Origin: Pomphorhynchus laevis
Taxonomy: Eukaryota; Acanthocephala; Palaeacanthocephala; Echinorhynchida; Pomphorhynchidae
DNA length: 64,000 bases
Direction: 5' to 3'
Assembly: GCA_012934845.2 (NCBI GenBank)
Contig: WNNJ02001618.1
Coordinates: 116,173 to 180,172, forward strand
This document shows, piece after piece, positions 22,001 through 31,599 of the stretch. A program made the translations under genes and the position numbers. Below the pieces are notes generated by a model. It was not told the DNA's origin and did not search any database. It was given only the letters and a program-made list of their open reading frames with translations. How positions within the stretch are numbered: the first letter of the stretch is position 1; each line of letters starts with the position of its first letter.

Positions 22001-22380
22001 CATTCCTCGATTCATGAGAGCAATATATCGCTTTTTCAAATAAGTATCTGATGTCTTAAATTTTTGCAATTTTAAAGTGCTTTGTAAGAAGTAGGATTCT
22101 TCAAATAATTCAGAGAAACGTTACTCATACCATAACAATAATCGACGTTCGAGTCTTTCTAATGAGTAAGACTTTACTTGTAGTTACATGTTGAAGATTA
22201 CACGTTGTTGATCCACTGAGCAAAGACTGTCGCATCTTTTAACGCATCAATATTGTCCTGATGTGTATTAGCGACCTTGACGTAAAACGTAACTAATTTT
22301 TCAATGAATTTTTGACTAGCATTACACAGAGGCGAAAGAGATTTGGGCGCCATTGAATTATATATAAAAAAGTTTAATCT
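22001..22380 (-). pseudogene. LINE_C N-terminal region (proximal end of the split copy)
   Basis: The minus strand reads MAPKSLSPLCNASQKFIEKL, then VKVANTHQDNIDALKDA, and RYIALMNRGM up to the RTE target site. It parallels LFHPPICDASNKFVDLLTSA and SRLMQSENTRGAF of the plus-strand LINE_C. The copy faces the plus-strand LINE_C starting at about 22.4 kb, so two LINE_C elements lie head to head. Confidence 0.75.
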
Positions 22381-22498
22381 ATCTTGATAATAACAACTAC
22401 TTACATTTCAGATCGATCTGATTTCAGATCCTCAAAACACACAATAAATTAACATACAATCGTCCAGCTTGACACAACACAAACTACAACTTGAAAAT

Positions 22499-25440
22499 AT
22501 GTCAAAGGGCGTGCCATCATCACTTCCTAGATGTTGCGGTTGTAATGGACCGAACGGTGTTTACAAGGGTTGCCGGTGTCGCAAGGCTAACAAGCATTGT
22601 ACGAACTGTGTAGCGCCTAATTGCTCAAATAACAGCCCTTCTATCAATATGGAGAGACAAAATGCACGCACCAATTAGTTTGTTGGCGACGACATTAATC
22701 GACTGTTGTCAAGCGTGCAGATTACGGCAGCTCCTAACAAACCGCAAATAACATGTCTTTTTCATCTACCAACCATATCAACAATTTATGAAGAAATTAG
22801 AACATGGAGACCAAACCTCTTTCATCCCCCAATTTGTGATGCCAGTAATAAGTTCGTGGACCTTTTGACTTCGGCTTACAGTAAATTTACTAACAACCAT
22901 CCTGAACAACCAACTGCATTGAAAGAGGCAGCTGTAATGTGTCAGCTATTACTCAAAAGATTACCGACGAGAAAAACAGCCGCATTGCGAAAGGCTATTG
23001 AAAGACGCTTAGATGCATGGCAGACAAGTGATTTCATAGTCTTGCTAGATGAAGGTATTGTTCTTCAAAATGCCGTGAATGCTCAGACTAAAAAACCACG
23101 TACGAAGCACAATGACTGCTTAAAGTCATTTTCTCGGCTCATGCAATCCGAAAACACAAGAGGTGCGTTTAATAGTATTATCATAAAAGACTCTGACGAA
23201 CCAGCCTTGTTCAAGATGTACGACGAACTGAATGGACAGACGATTAAGAATATTCTGCTAGATCTTCATCCCGCTGCCAGAGACGTGGAAGCAGTCGCTC
23301 TCCAAGAAAATAGTCTCAGTGAGAGTATTTCTCACCACTCAGTTGAATACACAGTTATTGATAGAACCAAGATAATGAAAGCTGCTAAAAAATTACAAGG
23401 CGGTGCGGGTCCATCCGGAATAACTGCTGTTATAATGAAAACGTTATTGAGCAGTTTCAAGACTCACTCATAACGTCTTGCCGATGTTTTAGCTGACATG
23501 GCTTATAAATTTCTACAGAAGCAATAAACCCGACCCATATGGATGCATTCACGACAGCAGGATAATCGCACTCAATAAAAAAAACCAGGGATTAGGTTAA
23601 TAGGAGTTGGCGAGGTCGTCCGACAATTGATTGGTAAGGTTATTCTCGAAGTTGCTTCACCAAAATTGCAAGCAGTAGCAGGCGTTACGCAACTTTGCCG
23701 GTCAGCAGGCAGGTATTGAATATGCGATTCGTAGCATAAACAGTGAATTCTCGAGAAGCAATATGGTTGGCTTACTTGCTATCGATGCAGCGAATGCTTT
23801 CAATTGTGTCAATAGGAAACTATTGCTGGCAAATGTTGGGATGGTATGTCCAGCTTTATCTGTGCCACTTTACAATACATATTCACATAATCCACAGCTT
23901 ATCGGGGAAGGCGATATTATCATGGCACAAGAAGGCCTAACACAAGGGGACCCTTTGGCAATGTTGGCTTTTGCCGTATCTTCGTTGGTGCTTTTTCATC
24001 GTCTACAAGCCTCAGTTCCCAGCCTTTTCCAGAGATGGTATGCTGATAATGCTTCATTTGTTGGTAGCGTATCACACTGCACAAGGCGTGGGAATTGCTT
24101 GCAGACAACGGTCACCACTACGGCTATATTGTAAATCCAGGAAAGTCGAAGCTGTTGATACATCCTAATAATGAAGATCTCGCGAAGTCAGCGTATACAA
24201 GAACGAGCATAGAAGTCGTGAAAAAAATTTCACGACTAAAATTTTGGTAAAATTTTGGTCAAGGACGACCAAAATCACTCCTGAAAGCATGCAACCATTA
24301 CACGATGAGATTTATGGGCAATTTGTACAAATACTTGTCAACACCGAACTATCTGACATGCAGAAGCAAATTATTGCATTACCAACGTCCGTTGGTGGTC
24401 TTGACATCAGAAGTCCTGTCGTGGAAGCAGTATCGCAGTTTGAGTCGTCAAGAATTTTAACGTCCACCTACTCAAAAGATTTGAGTTTTTCTGAATTAAT
24501 TGATGCCCAACATGAACCCCGAAGACTTATAACCAGCACAAACTTAGCCACAGCCATAGCCAAAAGAGCTGATATCGTCAGATTATTCGAGGATGCGGAA
24601 AATATTTTACAGTACGCTAGTTTGAAGGGCGCATCCAGCTGGTTAACAATCCGTCCACTACCGTTTAAATCATTCCACCTATCACATCATGATTTTCAAG
24701 ATGCTGTCGCAGCACGGTATGGATGGACTCCAAACAACATATCGGGTATATGAATCTGTGGATCAGAGATGTCTTGCTGTCATGCATTATCGTGTCGTAA
24801 GGGTGCCTTTACAAAAATTAGACATAACGAGATACGAGATACACTATCTAGATATTTGTCCACTGCATGTAGCTGTGTTGCCTTGGAACCGTGCCTGTCA
24901 GCAGTACCTGAATGCTACAACTTTTTGACCAGTCCGACAACTCGCACACCTAAAGCTCGAGCAGATATTGTGTGCAATGGACTTTTTGGAACTTGGATGG
25001 AGCGAACGTTCATCGACGTTTGTATCTTCAATAATCTTGCACCATCCTATACCATTAAGTCACCATCCGCTGCATTTGAATATCACGAAAGCAGAAAGCG
25101 AGCGAAATACGAAGAATGAATTATTGATATTGAAAATTCATCCTTTTCTCCATTCGTAGTTTCGACCAACGGCGCTATTGGACCGGCAGCGTCTGCTTTG
25201 CTGAAGAACTTGGCTAGAAAAATTAGCAGATAAAAAAGGAACAGGCTATAGTGATAAGATAAGCGCTTTGCGCACATCAATTTTCGGCTAGAATGGTATC
25301 GGCTTGCTTAAGGGCATCAAGATCAAAGATCCTGCGTCATTCTGGCAACATTTCAATACGGAGACGGTGATTACATCAAATGAATACTTATTTTAATTTT
25401 GTTTGTTTTAAATGAGCCTATTTGCGGGATACCTTGAATG
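22499..25440 (+). pseudogene. LINE_C: REL-type non-LTR retrotransposon, near full length, broken
   Basis: The frame opens at ATG 22499. An N-terminal cysteine cluster, CCGCNGPNGVYKGCRCRK then HCTNCVAPNCSN, resembles CxC-type zinc modules. The 255-residue piece at 22706-23473 ends in KKLQGGAGPSGITAV. RT pieces follow: LLAIDAANAFNCVNRK (motif A), GLTQGDPLAMLAFAV (motif B) and RWYADNASFVG (motif C, YADN where YADD is usual). The thumb has SVGGLDIRSPVVEAV. The endonuclease has RADIVCNGLFGTWMERTFID and YHESRKRAKYEE. Several stops and frame changes break it. The 3' UTR holds CCTATTTGCGGG and ends in an A-rich tail at about 25440. Confidence 0.88.
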
Positions 25441-25495
25441 TAACTTTTGAAATAAAAACAGTATAATTTGTATTAAAAAAATATTATATATAAAA

Positions 25496-25575
25496 TAACT
25501 ACTCTCTGATTAATCTCTGAGAACTACTCTCAGAGAGTAGTTCTACTCTCTAAACAAAGAACTACTCTCTGAGAC
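25496..25575. repeat. Cluster of short palindromic ACTACTCTCTGA repeats
   Basis: GAACTACTCT (25521-25530) and AGAGTAGTTC (25534-25543) form a hairpin. Two further ACTACTCTCTGA copies flank it at about 25499 and 25561. It sits between two LINE_C copies. Confidence 0.7.
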
Positions 25576-25604
25576 TTTAAATATAGACGAGGAATCTCGC
25601 TCAA

Positions 25605-27295
25605 GCCCTTCAATATCACGCAATGACGCGTGATAAGCACCGAAATTATACAATCGATGACATGTATAGAGTTGTTATACAATGGATCCCGAAGCTAATA
25701 GATCTTCCTCAATGCAATGCCAGCAATTCATTCATTGACATTCTGTCGGAATTTTACAAACATGCAGATGTGATGAAGTCCAGTCTACATCAACGGATAT
25801 TAAAATGATAGCCATTTTTGGACAGGGTGTATTACAGCAGATACCCTGTCGTAAAATCACAGTGATCAGAAAGACAATTCAACGTAGACTCGACTTATGG
25901 ACGAAAGGTGAATTCTTAGCACCGCTCGAGGAGGCGTGTACATTATAGTTAAGACAAAAACTAAAATACGTAAATACACTAACTCTGATTGGATTAAACA
26001 ATATTGTACTCTGTTGCGCAAGGGAAAACTAACGGCCGCCACAAGTATTCTTGCAGGTCAAGATAACGATGGTACACAGCGTCCAGATGAAAGAACACCA
26101 GGAAAGGTTGCATCCTGAGCCGTCACATGAAAATCCTGAAGCACTTATCAAGTTTTCAATGGCATAGGCTATTCCACATCATCCGGCGACTTTCTTCGCG
26201 ATTGACAGTGCAGCTATTGTTCGCTCAGCTCGCACAATCACAGGTTCAGCAGGTCCGTCGGGGCTCGACACACAACAATGGCGACGAATGTTAACAGCAT
26301 TTGGCAAACATTCCAACGGATTAACCGAGGCATTAGCATCACTAGCGGTCCGCATAGCTTCTGTCAAAATTCCACTTGAAACTCTTGAAGCATTTGTTGC
26401 CAGCCGATTAGTAGATTTACCAAAATAAGTGATGGAATACGCCCTATCGGAATCGCCGACGTAGCGCGTCGCATAATCTGCGAAGCTATACTGTTTCATA
26501 TCAAGTCGGATTTGCGAGACGCGGCTGGTTCCTTACATCTTTGTGCATCTCAACGAAGTGGAATTGAATACACGATTCACTCATTACGTAAAAGCTTCAT
26601 TAGCAACCCGGAGTTCGGTATTCTGTGTATAGATGCAAACAACGCATTTAATCGCCTTAATCGACGTGTCGCACTACATAACATACGTCTAACGTGTCCT
26701 TCTTTCGCTTGTGCGTTTGACAACATGTATTCCCAGGAGGCGTTGCTTGTGTTGGGCGGTGATTCATTATATTCTAGAGAAGGGGTCACCCAAGGTGATC
26801 CTTTTGCAATGGCTGCCTTCGCAATGGCATCGTTGCCCCTAATTCGAATGATAGGTGAGCGATTTCCTGGAGTGACTCAGCGTTGGTACGCTGACGATGC
26901 TAACTTCGTCGGCACTCCGCAGGATCTTGAAATGGTGTGGAAATTTGTGTTGCAACATGGTCCTGATTTTGGGTACCATGCGAATTCTACAAAAACTTCA
27001 TTGCTATTACATAACTCTGCAAATGAACTGAATGTTTTCTTACCGGATGTGCAAATCAAATATGACGGTATAAACATTCTTGGGTCAGCGATTGGCACTG
27101 ATGATTTTATGGCCAGAACTGTTTCGAGTCACGTCGCGTGTAATACAAACTTGGTCGAACGCATCTGCGAAGTCGGGAATATTGACCCACACTGTGCTTA
27201 CGTTGGAAGAAGCACTCGCAACACCATATTCATATCGATATACAAACGGGTCCAAGAAACGGTCTTAAGCCGATGGTCTCTAGACATCGGCTATT
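25605..27295 (+). pseudogene. LINE_C copy with a long open RT segment, 3' truncated
   Basis: The 5' part is broken: DDMYRVVIQWIPKLIDLPQC and NASNSFIDILSEFY are followed by frame changes. From 26512 to 27297 one open frame gives the RT: GSLHLCASQRSGIEYTIHSL, ILCIDANNAFNRLNRRVALH (motif A), GVTQGDPFAMAAFAM (motif B), RWYADDANFVGT (motif C, intact YADD) and GPDFGYHANSTKTS. NILGSAIGTDDFM comes next. The copy ends abruptly near 27295, before the endonuclease, against the 3' end of LINE_G in opposite orientation. Motif conservation is better than in the neighbouring copies. Confidence 0.88.
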
Positions 27296-27864
27296 GATGT
27301 AACGGTCTCAAGACATTGCAAACAACACTCATAGGGCATTTGGGTCAAGATCGGCGCCAACTTTGTTGCACGACGAAGCATTCTCTCAGAGATCAAGTGT
27401 TCCCAAACTGTGCATGGGTATACATAAGTGGCCGCATACAACAACCGGCTCAGAACGTGAGCCAAAATTAGAGGCCGAAGAGCAACCAGATCAAGAGCTA
27501 AGAATGTGTGCCTAATGACCCCTACCATTTTATTAGCGTTGGCACATGCAAGAGCGGTATGTGAGGCATTTCTCAGGTTGTGGTCATCAACACTCCAAAA
27601 TCCTTATGGCTTACAACACTATCTATTTCACGACCACAATAAGTGTTTTGAACTGTTGACGGGGACTTAACAACTCTACCCAGAACACGCATGTGTTTGC
27701 ATTTGGTGACATTCATCACAAGCTTGTTGCTCGCCGCCCATAACTCGACCATATCAATATCTCTCGGTATCATTACTCGAGTAAACACCCCTCCAAATCT
27801 TTAAGATATCAGCATACAACAGCACTGACGAGCAAATGGTTGCAGGTAAATCATTTACATATAT

Positions 27865-28173
27865 AGAGAAAATTCGTTTCCAATCCGAATTATTACAAGA
27901 AGGCGAGGAAACGGAAATATTTATTTGATTAGAAAAATTCAATATTTCGACGGCACAACGGCACGTCATCTTCAGAGTTGTATTTACTTTAGATCTCAAA
28001 CTTTTTTAAGGAAAAGTTTTCTCAACACTTTTTTGAGAAACTTCTTTCTCAAACCTTAAAAAGTTTGAGATCTAAAGTAAATACAACCCTGAAGATGACG
28101 TGCTGTTGTGCCGTCGAAATATTGGATTTTTCTAATCAAATAAATATTCCTGTTTCCTCGCCTTCTTGTAATA
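27865..28173. mobile_element. Palindromic mini-element 2 with 12-bp target-site duplication
   Basis: A 309-bp insert splits the LINE_G RT between SIYVN and DLP. It is flanked by ATTTACATATAT at 27853-27864 and 28174-28185. Arms of about 125 bp (27889-28014 and 28051-28175) are inverted copies, each about 95 percent identical by eye. Each arm holds CTGAAGA, T, GACG, a loop, CGTC, GAAATATT (28089-28119 on plus, 27945-27975 on minus) and then AAATAAATATT. The arms also share GTTTGAGATCTAAAGTAAAT with the PLE tail at 63.8 kb. It has no coding capacity. It is best read as two PLE 3' ends joined head to head. Confidence 0.88.
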
Positions 28174-28558
28174 ATTTACATATATACTGAATAACACTGG
28201 ACCTAAAACAGATCCCTGAGGAACACCAATGTGACAAGGCCTAACCGACGATAGTGTATTATCAACACGCACTCTGAAGCTTCGTTGATGCAGAAAGGCC
28301 CTGATCCAACTAACAAGAGCAATAGGAAGTCCTGTGTTTGTCAGCTTCATAATAAGCAGGTCATGATCAACTCGATCAAATCATTTTGGAAATGTCAAAA
28401 TCAAGACTGGTGACAAGTCAAGCAAATGACACAAGGGTGTATTGCTGTTCTACTCGGGGAATATTCCCATGCTCTACCACGGCTACATAGTGCGCAGAAA
28501 AACGCTCCTAGAGTACATCAACAGTAACGTCGTCAAAATGTGAACAATCGAAGATTTA

Positions 28559-29029
28559 GGTGCTCTACGACCGGGCACATAACTGAAAAGTGATCTCACA
28601 TCATACAAGCATCGCTTTGCTAGAGATTTCTCAAACGCAAATCGTATTTGCTTTTTGAAAGTATAAAACAAATGTCTTGAGTGCCTGTAATCATCATATG
28701 CATATTGACCATTCTTAAAATCTCTAAACACTGAGTCAGATCGCAATTCATAATCAAACCAAGGCGCCTGCTTAGGCGCCTTGGTGCTCTACGACCGGCC
28801 ACATCAACCCTAGGTGCTCTACGACCGGGCACATACCTGAAAAGTGATCCCACATCAATCAATCATCGCTTTGCTAGAGATTTTTCAAATGCAAATCGTT
28901 TTTGCTTTTTCAAAGTATTGAAAAAATTTCTTGAGTGCTTGTAATCATCATATGCATATTGACCATTCTTAAAATCTCTAAACACTGAGTCAGATCGCAA
29001 TTCATAATCAAACCAAGGCGCCTGCTTAG
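28559..29029. repeat. Tandem duplication (period 253 bp) within LINE_G
   Basis: TGCTCTACGACCGGGCACAT is followed by about 215 bp ending CAAGGCGCCTGCTTAGGC. This occurs at about 28559-28776 and again at 28812-29029 with roughly 90 percent identity. It encodes the LINE_G piece FDYELRSDSVFRDFKNGQYA twice. Confidence 0.85.
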
Positions 29030-29509
29030 GCAACCCACATGTCTAAGAGGAGAAAATTTAACTATTAAGGAGTACATATTCTCTCGAAATTGTTGCCATG
29101 CTGCGTGTACACCTACGAGATTAGGGTTTAGCCACTGTACTTTCGATAACAGTAAGGAGAGTGCAGCGATATCAGTCTTAAAAACATTAACCTCTCGTTT
29201 ATCACTAATATATCCACTTACCCTCGAAGAGAGTAATTGTCCTTGCATTGTCCTGAATAGATAAGATTCCAAATCATATAGGCAGCAATGACCTATATGA
29301 GAGCGCTCTCCGACATCTGCGAATCTGCGCGAGGCGACAAAACTAAAGGGCTCCGTACAATTCTTATTCGTCACATCATTACCCGAAAATTTTTCACATG
29401 TAAGTTGGTTTCACCAAGAGCAACACTATCCTTAAGTTCTATCCTAGCTGCAATGAGCCTCTTACGCTTCGTAGGATCAAGATCCTTCAAGAGCCGAACG
29501 TTTGATCCT

Positions 29510-29577
29510 TTAAGGCGAAATGCATTATTTCGCCTTAAGGCTGTCTTTTGTGATTGTTCACAAAAGACGCCCTTAAG
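29510..29577. repeat. Two adjacent perfect hairpins in LINE_G
   Basis: TTAAGGCGAAAT (29510-29521) pairs with ATTTCGCCTTAA (29527-29538). GTCTTTTGTG (29543-29552) pairs with CACAAAAGAC (29559-29568), with outer CTTAAGG/CCTTAAG extending it. They lie within the N-terminal coding part. Confidence 0.8.
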
Positions 29578-29929
29578 AAGGTGCGGATGGTTATTGGCAG
29601 GACTACGCTTATCTAGTCTGAACAGAGCAACTAATCTCATGCTCCCAACCACTTCAGAGTCACAAGAACATAGAACATGTGATAATATCGACTTAAGACT
29701 CCCTATATCGTCTTTGAGTCGTTCTTGAGAATTCTCTAAAATAGATTCAGGTACGTTTGCCAAAAGAACCGATCGACCTCTATCAGGAACATTCCTAGAT
29801 CTAAGTCCATTACACAATAATAGTAATATGAAATATGTATGGCTGCTTTGAAACCTTTATTCAAACTAGATTCTAATAAAGGTTCATTATGTACACATTG
29901 AGGTACGTTTGTAGGAGAAATTTGGTGTT

Positions 29930-30145
29930 AAATACATTTGTAGCCGATCAAATCCATCGCTATTAAGGAGACGTTATTACGACTTTTTCTCGAGCAATTA
30001 GCAGCAAAACAATTAACACACTGCATTTTGTCTTTTGCGCACCGGCATCCTTTGCATTGTGCGTTGGGACCATTACATCCGCAACACTTCTTGCTACTTG
30101 AAGATTTTCCCTTAGGTATTGTTGCGTTGAAACCACAGCGAAGTT
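29930..30145 (-). pseudogene. LINE_C N-terminal zinc-cluster fragment
   Basis: The minus strand encodes KGKSSSSKKCCGCNGPNAQC, then KGCRCAKDKMQCVNCFAANC, the same cysteine pattern as the plus-strand LINE_C start at 22530. Only the N-terminal module remains. About 100 bases on either side are not recognisable. Confidence 0.8.
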
Positions 30146-30244
30146 GTTGGATAGTGTGTAATATTATTGTGTTTAATCTTGTAAGTAATTATAATCAAAA
30201 AATGTAAGTATTTATTATCAGGTCATTTCGTGCACTCTCAATCG

Positions 30245-30375
30245 ATTTAGTGCGCTCTCAAGCGGCTTCGTGCGCTGCAAGGCGGCTTCGTGCGCTGCAA
30301 GGCGGCTTCGTGCGCTGCAAGGCGGCTTCGTGCGCTGCAAGGCGGTTTCGTGCGCTATCAGGCGGCTTCGTGCAC
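30245..30375 (+). repeat. 20-bp minisatellite, about six copies
   Basis: The unit GGCTTCGTGCGCTGCAAGGC repeats about six times with edge variants. It is GC-rich in an AT-rich setting. A frame runs through it, giving a degenerate CAARRLRAL repeat, but this is a by-product of the repeat, not a gene. Confidence 0.88.
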
Positions 30376-30579
30376 TTTAGGCATCTTCGTGTGCTTGTGT
30401 ATTTAAGCTCGTTATTATTTCTCTTTGACTTTTTACACTGTAGTTTATTATTGTGTTTTATCTTGTAATTATATGTGTATGTTATCTCTAATTTTTTAAG
30501 CCAAAAAATATTATTTATTAAAAATAATATTTTTTCAGAACACTAAATAAAGCATATACACATAGTAACCGTAACCATC

Positions 30580-31180
30580 CCATACCGGGCAATAGGTGAG
30601 CTAAAAGTGTGGTCTAAAAGTAAATTGTACATATTTAGTCGTTCCTTTTCTGGTCCTGACATCTTTCATTGCGTTGAGCCATACCAGTACAAAAGTCGTA
30701 AGGCCATTGACACTGCCTTTGCCATTTGTGTAGATATCACCTGTATTAAGTTATAAATGCAATCTGTGTAACCTCTCTAAGATGTAGTCGCCATACGTTG
30801 CGCCATTGCTTTTAGTAATTGATCAGCAGTCGGCCCGATTGCGCCTTTTGTAGATAACACGACGGGATGGAATGCACCCCAATTCAATTCTCTCTTATTT
30901 ATTAGTGTAGAGAGTGAAGTAAAATATTTATTTAATTGAATTTTCAATAGCCTACTGCTATCATCTTCAGGAGTAAATGCTACATTTTGTAACAATTACT
31001 CCTAAAGATGATAGCAGTAGGCTATTGGAAATTCGATTAAATAAATATTTTACTTCACTCTCTACACTAGTAAATAATCCAATATGAGTGAACAATCAAT
31101 TTATAAAATTCAATTCTCTCTGTTTGTTTCGCATATTTCTGCCTTTTCCGGTATTTGTGGTAAATAATTTTCGTGGTATA
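30580..31180 (-). pseudogene. LINE_C C-terminal fragment, interrupted
   Basis: Minus-strand words YHENYLPQIPEKAEICETNR (31180-31122) continue, across the palindromic insert at 30896-31106, as WGAFHPVVLSTKGAIGPTAD then LLKAMAQRMATTS ending at about 30777. These are equivalent to YHESRKRAKYEE and STNGAIGPAASALLKNLA of other LINE_C copies. The 3' end lies near 30560. Confidence 0.78.
30896..31106. mobile_element. Palindromic mini-element 3 with 15-bp target-site duplication
   Basis: A 211-bp insert is flanked by AATTCAATTCTCTCT at 30881-30895 and 31107-31121. Inverted arms of about 77 bp meet around a 30-base centre. The left arm, read on minus, holds CTGAAGA, T, GATAGCAGTAGGCTAT, TGAAAATTC and then AAATAAATATTTTAC. 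The right arm has the same with CTAAAGA at the core. The organisation is the same as the element at 27865-28173, but with different sequence, so it is a separate family of the same kind. Confidence 0.88.
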
Positions 31181-31320
31181 ATTTATTTTATTATATATTT
31201 TTTCTTTAACTTTTTTTATTTTTTTTATTTATAAATATTTTTTTTCTTCAACACAAAATTACGATTAAAAATTACAATTTAAATGTTACCCGCAAATGGG
31301 CCCTAATATCATCATTATAT
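31181..31320 (-). other. 3' tail of a LINE_C-family element
   Basis: Read on minus: GGGCCCATTTGCGGGTAAC, then TTGTAATTTTTAATCG and an A/T-rich tail. The stem-loop CCCATTTGCGGG is the LINE_C 3' signature. Attached coding sequence is not recognised. Confidence 0.6.
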
Positions 31321-31385
31321 ATTACATCTAAAACTCTATTCATAAAATTGTCAGTCATCCTTAGTGGATCCACAACTGGTTATCT

Positions 31386-31556
31386 CCGAATGGATCCGCT
31401 GTAAAAATAAATACAATGGATCCGCTGTATTTATAAATAATAATAGTGATATTAATTTTTTATAATATCCCCGAATGGATGCGATGCTTAAATAAATACA
31501 ATGGATCCGATGTATTTATAAATAATAACAGTGATATTAATTTTTTATAATATTTA
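31386..31556. repeat. Tandem repeat, two units of about 84 bp
   Basis: TCCGAATGGATCCGCTGT is followed by AAATACAATGGATCC and GATATTAATTTTTTATAATA. The block occurs at 31386-31470 and again at 31471-31556 with a few changes. No coding. Confidence 0.85.
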
Positions 31557-31599
31557 AAAAAGTTTAATTACTTTTTTTATCTCTGCATTATTACAAAAT

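Larger units (their letters stand above)
27296..29817 (-). pseudogene. LINE_G: CR1-like LINE, rearranged
   Basis: On the minus strand the first part (29817-29371) gives SVLLANVPESILENS and SMRLVALFRLDKRSP, probably the N-terminal ORF or linker. Then come repeated pieces FDYELRSDSVFRDFK, and the RT: LVSWIRAFLHQRSFRVRV and GVPQGSVLGPVLFSIYVN (motif B), continued after an insert as DLPATICSSVLLYADILKIW (motif C altered to YADI). NVTKCKHMRVLGR and the C-terminal RRATKLAPILTQMPYE follow. An upstream RT portion is missing. There are multiple breaks, a 253-bp tandem duplication (28559-29029) and a palindromic insert (27865-28173). Confidence 0.78.

Noticed and set aside
22016-22069. N-terminal extension of the RTE protein (MQKFKTSDTYLKK)
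   Set aside because: These residues are LINE_C codons outside the 15-bp target duplication, read through by chance.
29288-29728. Plus-strand 146-residue ORF as a gene
   Set aside because: It is the antisense of the LINE_G N-terminal frame, which shows the family similarity.
30250-30468. Repeat-protein gene (CAARRLRAL repeats)
   Set aside because: The frame is created by a 20-bp minisatellite, with no conserved start context or domain.
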